A DNA stretch of 64,000 nucleotides, from positions 1-64,000 of the forward strand of contig SUZR01000006.1 in the NCBI GenBank assembly GCA_015059845.1, given 5' to 3'. Both the position numbers and the translations under genes were made by a program. Source of the DNA: Rikenellaceae bacterium (GTDB taxonomy: Bacteria > Bacteroidota > Bacteroidia > Bacteroidales > Rikenellaceae). Shown here in pieces: positions 50,493-58,013 of this stretch (positions within the stretch are counted from its first letter, which is position 1; each line of letters starts with the position of its first letter). The notes under the pieces are model-generated. The model saw nothing but the letters and a program-made list of their open reading frames with translations, made no database searches and was not told where the DNA came from.

Positions 50493-50530
50493 GTATTTGG
50501 CTTCAGTGAATGTTGTTAAATACAGATGCT

Positions 50531-51163
50531 ATGAAAAAGTTATTACCATTATTATCTTTTGCTCTCTTGCTCTCGGCTACGGTGTCGGCGCAGGGGATAC
50601 GTTATGGTATTACGGGCGGAATGAACGTCGGTAATTATGCCATCGAATCGGAGAGCAGTTCGTTTACCTCCGATTCGCGTATAGGTTTTCGTGCAGGTTT
50701 CCGTATGGAGATTGGGGCGCCGTTTATCTACGACGGTTTCTACTTCCTGGGGGAGGTGCTGTTAAGCTCGAAGGGCTCGAAGCTCACGACCTCGATAGAG
50801 GATACAAGGGTGAGTATGACCTCGCGCCCGTATTATCTTGAGATTCCGTTACATATCGGCTATCACTACGCTTTCAAAAACAGTAGCTTCGGAATCTTTG
50901 GCTCGTTTGGTCCCTACTTTGGTGTAGGATTGTTCGGTACGGATAAGGTGACTGCCGGAGAGGTCAGCTCGAAGCCCGACACCTTCTCTTCGGATAATTT
51001 GAAACGCTTTGATTTCGGCCTGGGCTTGCGTGCAGGCGTTTCGATGTTTGAACACTATCGTATATATGTGGGTTATGACTGGGGCTTGGTTAACATTGCG
51101 CAGGATTCTGAGGACAAGGTCAATAACAGAAACTTCTACGTCGGAGCTGCGTATATGTTCTAA
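50531..51163 (+). CDS. OmpBB/porin-family beta-barrel protein (paralogue of previous)
   Basis: MKKLLPLLSFALLLSATVSAQGIRYGITGGMNVG; C-term FYVGAAYMF; start moved from 50510. Confidence 0.85.
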   Translation: MKKLLPLLSFALLLSATVSAQGIRYGITGGMNVGNYAIESESSSFTSDSRIGFRAGFRMEIGAPFIYDGFYFLGEVLLSSKGSKLTTSIEDTRVSMTSRPYYLEIPLHIGYHYAFKNSSFGIFGSFGPYFGVGLFGTDKVTAGEVSSKPDTFSSDNLKRFDFGLGLRAGVSMFEHYRIYVGYDWGLVNIAQDSEDKVNNRNFYVGAAYMF

Positions 51164-51192
51164 GTGTCAGGCCATATTTATTCCCTGTTACG

Positions 51193-51222
51193 TGTCGGAG
51201 AAAATATCTCCGACATTTTTTG
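51193..51222 (+). terminator. Intrinsic terminator
   Basis: TGTCGGAGA-AAATA-TCTCCGACATTTTTT. Confidence 0.85.
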
Positions 51223-51285
51223 TATCTGTTAATAGCCATTGTCGGGAAAAGTGACTATCTTTGTTCTTAACTAAACTGGATAGCG

Positions 51286-52632
51286 ATGGAACTGTTTTAT
51301 GCTATAATTGCCGTTTTGGCTCTTGCGTCGATTATATTCCTTGTATTGTGGGTGCGTGAGCGCAGCAAAACTCAGAAGATAGGCAATGAACTGCTGACCG
51401 CAAATACAAATTTGCAGAATCTTGAGTCGTCGTTTGCCTCTCAGTCCGAGCGACTTGTGGCGCAAACGGAGGCTCTTAATGCCGAGCGTCGTGCGCGTGA
51501 GGCGGAGCAGATGGCACGTGTGAAGGCTGAGACAGAACTCGCGGCCGAGCAACGCCTGATGGCGGAGAAGATGCGCTCGCAGGAGGAGGTTGAGCAGACT
51601 ATGCGTGAGCAGTTTAAGGCTCTGGCGGGAGATGTTTTGGGCGAGCAGAGTCGCCGATTCAAGGAGGAGAATCGTGAGTCGATGGATTTGATACTCAAGC
51701 CGTTCAAGGATAATATTACGGAGTTCCGCACTCGCGTGGAGAGTATCTTCACCCACCAGAACGAGCAGAGTGGAGTACTGAAAAACGAACTTCAGCGTTT
51801 GATGGAGCTGAACGTGCAGATTACCACCGAAACAACAAACCTTACAAATGCTCTTCGCGGTAACTCGAAGGTGCAGGGCGATTGGGGTGAGGTGATACTC
51901 GAGACGATTCTGGATAACTCGAATCTGATTCGCGGCGTTCATTACCAGACACAGCTCAACGTCAAGGATGAAGCGGGAAATAACTTGCGTCCCGATGTGG
52001 TGCTGTATCTGCCTAATAATAAGCAGATTGTGATTGACTCAAAGGTGTCGCTTACGGCTTACGTGAATTACGTCTCGGCGCAGACTGAAGCTGAGCGTAG
52101 GGTAGCGATGGCGGCACACGTCGCATCTGTTCGCCAGCACGTCAAGGAGCTGAGTGCCAAGAAGTACCAGCAGCTGATGCAGTCGCCCGATTTTGTGGTG
52201 ATGTTTGTACCGAACGAGCCTGCATTTTTGGATGCGCTTAAGGAGGACCACTCGATTTGGAGCGACGCCTACGACAAGAAAGTTGTTGTATCCTCGCCGA
52301 CCAATCTGTTCGCGCTGCTGAAGTTGGTGGATGACCTCTGGCGCCGTGACGACCAGAATAAGAATCAGGAGAATATTATTAAGTTCGGCGTTACGCTCTA
52401 TGAGCAGCTGGTAGCCTTTACCTCGGCCCTGGAGGGTGTTGGCGCAGGCCTGGACCAGGCACGAGCTAAGTACGATGAGGCGTATAAACGTCTTTGCAAA
52501 GGAAATAATAACATTGTCCGCGTGGGTGAGAAGTTGCGTAAATTGGGGCTTCCAACCTCGAAACGCCAGTCGGCACGACTTATTGACGAGTGCTGCGCGG
52601 ATGAGGATAATAATTTGATAGAGAATGAGTAA
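51286..52632 (+). CDS. rmuC: DNA recombination protein RmuC
   Basis: N-terminal TM, coiled coil, RmuC core GDWGEVILETILDNSNL...RPDVVLYLPNNKQIVIDSKVSLTAY. Confidence 0.95.
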   Translation: MELFYAIIAVLALASIIFLVLWVRERSKTQKIGNELLTANTNLQNLESSFASQSERLVAQTEALNAERRAREAEQMARVKAETELAAEQRLMAEKMRSQEEVEQTMREQFKALAGDVLGEQSRRFKEENRESMDLILKPFKDNITEFRTRVESIFTHQNEQSGVLKNELQRLMELNVQITTETTNLTNALRGNSKVQGDWGEVILETILDNSNLIRGVHYQTQLNVKDEAGNNLRPDVVLYLPNNKQIVIDSKVSLTAYVNYVSAQTEAERRVAMAAHVASVRQHVKELSAKKYQQLMQSPDFVVMFVPNEPAFLDALKEDHSIWSDAYDKKVVVSSPTNLFALLKLVDDLWRRDDQNKNQENIIKFGVTLYEQLVAFTSALEGVGAGLDQARAKYDEAYKRLCKGNNNIVRVGEKLRKLGLPTSKRQSARLIDECCADEDNNLIENE

Positions 52633-52978
52633 CGATAATGTTTTCTGGCAGCGATTAGACGCCTTGCTGGAGCGAAGCAAGATTGTTATCGACCGCCCGC
52701 GAGGCTCGCATCATCCCCGTTTTCCGGAGATTGTATATGCGTTGGATTATGGCTATCTGGATGGTACATCCTCAAACGATGGCGAGGGTATCGATGTGTG
52801 GCTGGGTAGCGATGCAGAGCAGAAGCTCGACGCAGTGATTTGTACGGTGGATTTGGATAAGGGTGATGCCGAGATGAAACTAATGGTCGGCTGCACCGAC
52901 GAGGAGAAGGAGTACATCGTACGTTTCTATAACGAGTGGCCCGATATGGGCGCAAAACTAATAAAGAGGTCGCTTTAG
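52625..52978 (+). CDS. Small inorganic-pyrophosphatase-like protein
   Basis: 117 aa; PRFPEIVYALDYGYLDGTSSNDGEGIDVWLG resembles class I PPase core; overlaps rmuC end by 8 nt. Confidence 0.7.
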   Translation: MSNDNVFWQRLDALLERSKIVIDRPRGSHHPRFPEIVYALDYGYLDGTSSNDGEGIDVWLGSDAEQKLDAVICTVDLDKGDAEMKLMVGCTDEEKEYIVRFYNEWPDMGAKLIKRSL

Positions 52979-52991
52979 TGACCTCTTTATT
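52960..52991. terminator. Bidirectional terminator formed by the ends of convergent CDSs
   Basis: 12-bp perfect stem AATAAAGAGGTC-GCTTTAGT-GACCTCTTTATT. Confidence 0.8.
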
Positions 52992-53508
52992 TTAATATCT
53001 TCTGCATCAGTACCTCGTCTATCTCTCCGTTAGATGTCAGTAGCCACTCTTTTCTTCGGCCGCACTCTGTGTAGCCCGCTTTTTGGAACAGAGCAAGGCT
53101 CGCCTCGTTGTCTGCACCCACGCTGCACCATAGCTGATGCATCCGCAGAACATCTCGCACGTATCTCTCCAGACTTTGCAACGCATCCAATGCAAATCCC
53201 TGCTTGCGGTAGGGTGGAGCTATGATTATCCCCACACCTGCCCTAAGATTCTGAGGGTCAAACTCAAACATATCAACAGCACCTACCGTTATGCCATTGC
53301 TCTTGCGCTCTACGACCAGTCGCATCTGGCGTGTAGCGTATATGTCGAACTGCTGCTCGTCGAGTAGTCGTGAAAGAATATGGCGAGAAAACGGAGCCAC
53401 AGTTCCGCTTACTCGCCAAGAGTCAGTATCATTTTCCCAGCCATACATAGCATCGAGGTCCTCGGGCTCCAAAGCACGCAACGTAGAGATTTTTCCCTCG
53501 ATATTCAT
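52987..53508 (-). CDS. GNAT family N-acetyltransferase (RimJ/RimL-like)
   Basis: LRALEPEDLDAMYGWEND; VGIIIAPPYRKQGFALDALQSLERY; NEASLALFQKAGY. Confidence 0.85.
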   Translation of the reverse strand: MNIEGKISTLRALEPEDLDAMYGWENDTDSWRVSGTVAPFSRHILSRLLDEQQFDIYATRQMRLVVERKSNGITVGAVDMFEFDPQNLRAGVGIIIAPPYRKQGFALDALQSLERYVRDVLRMHQLWCSVGADNEASLALFQKAGYTECGRRKEWLLTSNGEIDEVLMQKILK

Positions 53509-53518
53509 AGTCGCTGAA

Positions 53519-54748
53519 TTACAATCCGATAATCTTGTTGTGAATCAACATCGCAACGCCAAGTGCATTGGCATTCTCGCCCATCTTCGACTGACGGAAC
53601 TTGGTATCCTTATATACCAGATTCAACGAGTACTTGTTTGTCGAAGACTTAAGCGGGAGCATAATATAGTCGCCCGCAGCCGCCAGGTTACCACCTACGA
53701 TAACCGTTTCGGGATTGAATGTATTAATAAGGAATGCAACAGCCTTACCCAACTTCTCGCCAACCTCCTCGATAAGCTCAATAGAGAGGTTGTCATCGTT
53801 CTGTGCTGCTGCGATGATGTCGTTTATATGTATCTGCTCGCCACGGTCGTACTTATCGCGCAGAATGGTGTTTACTCCGCTCTTAATCAGCGAAATAAGC
53901 TTCTCCTCAATGGCTATACCTGATACCTCAGTCTCCAAGCAGCCCTTCTTACCGCAGGCGCAAATTTTCTCATTGTCGAAGAACGGAATGTGACCAAACT
54001 CGCCGGCAAATCCATTCTTACCGTAGTATAACTTGCCATCAATTACAATACCGATAGCAACACCGCGACCCAAATGCAGGTAGATAACATCGTTCTCCTC
54101 CTTCGAGCGGCCGCAGTTGTACTCCGCGTAGCAGCGTGCGCGGGTGTCATTCTCAAGCAACACGCGGATGTTGACTCTCTTTTCGATAATATCGCGCAAT
54201 GACTCCTCGCTTGATGTGAAATACATATAGCTGCGTCCTGTCTCGGGATTTACGCGACCCACGATTGACACACCCAAGCCGAGAATCTTCGCACGGTCAA
54301 TACCGCACTCATTAATAAAATTCTCAATATTTGAGCATATCTTTTCTAAACATTGTGGACGATTCTGTAATTCGAACGAAGTGTCGATTACCTCCTTGAT
54401 GATGTTGTTTTGCAGGTCGGTGATGACGAACGACATATTGTCACGACCTACATTTACGCCTGCAAAATAGATTGCAGAGTTTGCCAGACCAAAAACATTG
54501 GGACGACGACCTCCGGGGGTCTCTACTTTGCCCAAATCGTTGACGATGTTTTCGTCAATAAGTTCTTGTACCAGCTTGGTAATTGTAGGAACGCTGATGT
54601 GTAGCTCTTTGGTTAGCTCCGATAGAGTACACTCGCCATTTACGGCCATATAAGCGATTATGTTGCGCTTGATAATGTTATTCTTGTGAGTAATGCCCTT
54701 CAGGTTTTCGTTGGGTTGAATGTTGAAAAATTCGGTTAATGACGACAT
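53519..54748 (-). CDS. ROK family transcriptional regulator/sugar kinase (NagC-like)
   Basis: N-terminal HTH (CTLSELTKELHISVPTITKLVQEL); ROK signature GFAGEFGHIPFFDNEKICACGKKGCLETEVSG. Confidence 0.92.
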   Translation of the reverse strand: MSSLTEFFNIQPNENLKGITHKNNIIKRNIIAYMAVNGECTLSELTKELHISVPTITKLVQELIDENIVNDLGKVETPGGRRPNVFGLANSAIYFAGVNVGRDNMSFVITDLQNNIIKEVIDTSFELQNRPQCLEKICSNIENFINECGIDRAKILGLGVSIVGRVNPETGRSYMYFTSSEESLRDIIEKRVNIRVLLENDTRARCYAEYNCGRSKEENDVIYLHLGRGVAIGIVIDGKLYYGKNGFAGEFGHIPFFDNEKICACGKKGCLETEVSGIAIEEKLISLIKSGVNTILRDKYDRGEQIHINDIIAAAQNDDNLSIELIEEVGEKLGKAVAFLINTFNPETVIVGGNLAAAGDYIMLPLKSSTNKYSLNLVYKDTKFRQSKMGENANALGVAMLIHNKIIGL

Positions 54749-54922
54749 ATCTGTAAGGTATAAATATGGTTTTATCTTGTTAACGCAAATATAATCACTT
54801 TTGTTGTTTTTGACAAGCGATTTTTAATTATTTTTACAAATATAATAAAAAAAACCGCCAAGTTTGCGCTTGACGGTAATTTTTTTCTATAAAGATAATC
54901 TTGATTTTATCAGACTTGAAGA

Positions 54923-55804
54923 TTACATCGTAGCCTTAGACTCAACGACAGCATTTGCATCAGCCTTCTTGATAAGTCCCTGAAGTACAGTGCCGGGGCC
55001 CAACTCGGTGAACTCATCCACGCCATCTGCAATCATATTCTTTGCAATCTGTGTCCAGCGCACGGGCGCAGTGAGCTGTGCGATAAGGTTAGTTTTGATA
55101 ATCTCGGGGTCGGTCTGGGGCTTTGCATCTACATTCTGATAGATAGGGCATACGGGCTCCTTAAACTCAACCTCAGAGATAGCCTGCTCCAGCTCTGCAC
55201 GTGCAGCCTCCATCAGCGGAGAGTGGAACGCACCACCCACGGGCAGACGCAGTGCGCGCTTAGCACCTGCCTCCTTAAGCTTCACGCAAGCGGCATCAAC
55301 AGCCTCGTCAGCTCCAGAGATAACCAGCTGTCCGGGGCAGTTATAGTTGGCAGCCACTACCACGCCGTCAATCTCCTCACATACCTGCTCAACCTTCGCG
55401 TCATCAAGACCAAGAATTGCAGCCATACCGCCGGGCTGGCTCTCGCAACACTTCTGCATAGCCATTGCACGCTTCGATACCAGACGCAAGCCATCCTCGA
55501 AAGAGAGTGCGCCAGCTGCAACCAACGCAGAGAACTCACCCAACGAGTGACCTGCAACGGCTGCGGGCTCAATACCCATAACCTTTGCCAGAATTACAGA
55601 GTGAAGAAATACTGCGGGCTGTGTAACCTTTGTCTGTTTCAATTCGTCGGCTGTACCGCCAAACATAATCTCAGTGATGTTGAATCCGAGAATCTCGTTA
55701 GCCTTATCGAAAAGTGCCTTTGCTTCGGCATTGTTTTCGTAGAGGTCTTTTCCCATACCAGAGAACTGCGCTCCCTGACCAGGAAAAACATAAGCTTTTT
55801 TCAT
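54923..55804 (-). CDS. fabD: Malonyl-CoA:ACP transacylase
   Basis: YVFPGQGAQFSGMG; AGHSLGEFSALVAAGA; GGAFHSPLM. Confidence 0.97.
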   Translation of the reverse strand: MKKAYVFPGQGAQFSGMGKDLYENNAEAKALFDKANEILGFNITEIMFGGTADELKQTKVTQPAVFLHSVILAKVMGIEPAAVAGHSLGEFSALVAAGALSFEDGLRLVSKRAMAMQKCCESQPGGMAAILGLDDAKVEQVCEEIDGVVVAANYNCPGQLVISGADEAVDAACVKLKEAGAKRALRLPVGGAFHSPLMEAARAELEQAISEVEFKEPVCPIYQNVDAKPQTDPEIIKTNLIAQLTAPVRWTQIAKNMIADGVDEFTELGPGTVLQGLIKKADANAVVESKATM

Positions 55805-55976
55805 AAAATGTCTATCTGTTTTGGCGAGTCCGCGACTGACTCGAGGTTATAAAGTTCCGACAAAGGTAAAATCTATATCTCAATTTTCCAAACTCTGAGC
55901 TCTTTACAAGTAGTATAGTTGAACTCTTTAATAGCAGTTTTTTGCCTTCATATTTGTATTTTATAATTAAATAATG

Positions 55977-55984
55977 TAACTTTG
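55977..55984 (+). promoter_or_regulatory. Bacteroidetes-type -7 box upstream of esterase
   Basis: TAACTTTG with TTG 18 nt upstream (55956-55958). Confidence 0.5.
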
Positions 55985-56018
55985 GTTGAAACTTATTTAA
56001 TCCTTAAAACTCATTTTT

Positions 56019-57170
56019 ATGAAGAAATTATTTTTACTCGTTGCCGCCGTGTGTGTGACTTTGGGCGCTTCAGCTCAGGAGGCGTTGAGAAGCGGTTCGA
56101 AGATTGTATCTCCAGAGATACACGATAACAACAGCGTTACGCTGCGCCTGTTTGCTCCCGAGGCAAAGAAGGTGATGGTTGCGGGTAACTTCCTTACTAC
56201 CGATGAGAAGGATGTTACAGCAACAGAGATGACACGCAATGCCGATGGCGTATGGGAGTACACATCGCCCGTTCTGCGTTCGGAGTTGTATAACTACAAC
56301 TTTATTGTAGATGGTGTGAAGATTTGCGACCCCGCAAACGTATATGTTTGTCGTGATGTGGCTGCTATGTTTAACATCTTTATCATCGATGGTGACCGTG
56401 GCGAGCTCTACCGCGTGAATGATGTTCCTCACGGTAGCGTTAAGCGTATGTGGTACAACTCACCCACACTGGGCAAGGATCGCCGTATTACGGTTTATAC
56501 ACCCGCAGGTTACGAGCAGAGCAAGGAGAAGTATCCCGTTCTCTATCTGTTGCACGGTGCAGGTGGTGATGAGGAGGCTTGGATGACTTTGGGCCGCACA
56601 TCACAGATTCTGGATAACCTTATCGCTCAGGGTAAGGCGCGTCCTATGTTGGTTGTTATGACTAACGGTAATGCTTGGCAGCAGGCTGCTCCTGGTGAGG
56701 CTGCTGACGGTATGGGTCAGCCCGCAATGCGTATGGGTGGCGATCGCCCGAAGGCTTCGTTTGAGCAGTCATTTGGCGATGTTATTAAGTTTGTTGAGAG
56801 CAACTATCGCGTAATTAAGAAGAAGGAGGCTCGCGCCGTGGCTGGTCTTTCTATGGGTGGCGGTCACTCGTTCAATATCTCACGCACTTATCCCAATACC
56901 TTCGACTACGTAGGTCTGTTCTCTGCGGCAGCTCGCATAGGCGATAATGAGGAGGTTAAGGAGTCGCTCAAGAAGCAGCGCGACAATGGCTTTAAGCTCT
57001 ATTGGATTGCTTGCGGTGAGACCGATTTCCTCTATCAGGCAAATAAGGAGGCTATGAAGTATATGGACTCAATCAACTTCCCTTACACATATCGTGAGAG
57101 TGGCGAGGGCCATATCTGGCGTAACTGGAGAATTTATCTCTCGGAGTTTGCTCCTATGTTGTTTAAATAA
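56019..57170 (+). CDS. Secreted esterase with N-terminal CBM48/isoamylase-like domain
   Basis: Signal MKKLFLLVAAVCVTLGASAQ; SVTLRLFAPEAKKVMVAGNF; esterase core KYPVLYLLHGAGGDEEAW, AVAGLSMGGGHSF. Confidence 0.85.
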   Translation: MKKLFLLVAAVCVTLGASAQEALRSGSKIVSPEIHDNNSVTLRLFAPEAKKVMVAGNFLTTDEKDVTATEMTRNADGVWEYTSPVLRSELYNYNFIVDGVKICDPANVYVCRDVAAMFNIFIIDGDRGELYRVNDVPHGSVKRMWYNSPTLGKDRRITVYTPAGYEQSKEKYPVLYLLHGAGGDEEAWMTLGRTSQILDNLIAQGKARPMLVVMTNGNAWQQAAPGEAADGMGQPAMRMGGDRPKASFEQSFGDVIKFVESNYRVIKKKEARAVAGLSMGGGHSFNISRTYPNTFDYVGLFSAAARIGDNEEVKESLKKQRDNGFKLYWIACGETDFLYQANKEAMKYMDSINFPYTYRESGEGHIWRNWRIYLSEFAPMLFK

Positions 57171-57192
57171 ATATAGATAATATATAAAATAT

Positions 57193-57222
57193 AAGCCTGG
57201 CCAATTTAGGTCAGGCTTTTTT
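57193..57222 (+). terminator. Intrinsic terminator of esterase gene
   Basis: AAGCCTGGCC-AATTTA-GGTCAGGCTTTTTT. Confidence 0.85.
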
Positions 57223-57244
57223 GTGAATAAAAACTATGAAAAAG

Positions 57245-57275
57245 TTGTATTAATAATATTTTTGTACTAAATTTG
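57245..57275 (+). promoter_or_regulatory. Bacteroidetes-type promoter in the 57.2-58.0 kb gap
   Basis: TTG (57245-57247) - 20 nt - TAAATTTG (57268-57275); expected TSS ~57281. Confidence 0.65.
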
Positions 57276-57334
57276 TAATTGGATATCTACGGATATTCTA
57301 CATATTTTATTAGTTGGCATTTAGGCTATTGTTG

Positions 57335-57455
57335 TTGCTAAGTAAAACGACCAAATTAATTACTACGAACAAACAATAGGCACATTAAATGCTCACGCTA
57401 TATGGCGTGGGTGTGCTTATGTTCGTAAAGGTGCTTGGTCGTACCTTCTTAGCAA
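57335..57455 (+). repeat. Rod-like nested inverted repeats
   Basis: TTGCTAAG/CTTAGCAA, ACGACCAA/TTGGTCGT, TACGAACA/TGTTCGTA, ATAGGCACA/TGTGCTTAT, CTCACGC/GCGTGGG with wobble. Confidence 0.85.
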
Positions 57456-57666
57456 GTAGGCATCATCCACGTTTCTTTTTTAAGTTAAACGGTTGCCATC
57501 TAAGGCACGAGGTCTAATGACTGAAAACGTTTAACTGACAATCAATTAAACGTCATATTAGATTGAAAATTTGTTGTGGGACAATTATTATTTGTGTCCT
57601 TTATATGCATATTTATATTGTGCAACATTTGTTGTTTTTTTATAAAAATTGGTTTTTCGGGAATAA

Positions 57667-57706
57667 GGACGTTGTGAAACGGTAATACGACGCTGTGAAG
57701 CGGTAA
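57667..57706 (+). repeat. Tandem near-repeat of a GTGA-tetraloop hairpin
   Basis: GACGTTGTGAAACGGTAA and GACGCTGTGAAGCGGTAA; CGTT-GTGA-AACG vs CGCT-GTGA-AGCG. Confidence 0.8.
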
Positions 57707-57731
57707 AATTGTAATTTGGTTTTTAAAGAAG

Positions 57732-57765
57732 CTTACGGGAGAGAAGTCTCCCGTAAGTGTTTTTA
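57732..57765 (+). terminator. Intrinsic terminator of the candidate ncRNA
   Basis: 11-bp perfect stem CTTACGGGAGA-GAAG-TCTCCCGTAAG then TGTTTTTAT. Confidence 0.8.
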
Positions 57766-57953
57766 TATCTATCGTAAAAGGCCACAAATCGTTTGTGGCA
57801 GTTCACTTTCCAATGCTGTATCCTAATACATAAGAAAGATTATAGTATCAAGAATGGTGTTTCTACAAAGGTAGATTCCATTCATTTTCACATATGTGCA
57901 ATTATGTATCATATAGCATTTGGAATGTGAAAAATGTGGAATGACATTAAAAA

Positions 57954-57989
57954 GAGACAACGATTAGTAAATTCACTAATCGTTGTCTC
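57954..57989 (-). terminator. Terminator downstream of MBL-fold gene
   Basis: 15-bp perfect stem GAGACAACGATTAGT / ACTAATCGTTGTCTC; TTTTTAA tail on minus strand. Confidence 0.8.
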
Positions 57990-58013
57990 TTGGTTGTTGT
58001 CTATTTAACTTCT

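Larger units (their letters stand above)
57281..57765 (+). ncRNA. Candidate ~485 nt structured non-coding RNA
   Basis: Promoter upstream, 5' hairpin GGATATC-TACG-GATATTC, nested rod 57335-57455, stem AGTTAAACG/CGTTTAACT, tandem GTGA hairpins, terminator 57732-57765; no ORF >30 aa on + strand. Confidence 0.5.

Noticed and set aside
57335-57455. MITE or IS-end interpretation of the nested inverted repeats
   Set aside because: No clear target-site duplication directly flanking TTGCTAAG...CTTAGCAA, no second copy noticed in the window and no transposase nearby. Cannot be fully excluded without a genome-wide search.
57281-57765. RNase P RNA, SRP RNA or group II intron
   Set aside because: None of the remembered conserved blocks (P4 GAGGAAAGTCC, SRP GGAAGGAAGCAG, intron domain V or reverse transcriptase) are present.
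57542-57787. 81-aa minus-strand ORF in the 57.2-58.0 kb gap
   Set aside because: Runs through two strong hairpins, including the + strand terminator, and the tandem GTGA repeats; low-complexity composition; no recognisable domain or start context. Treated as chance.
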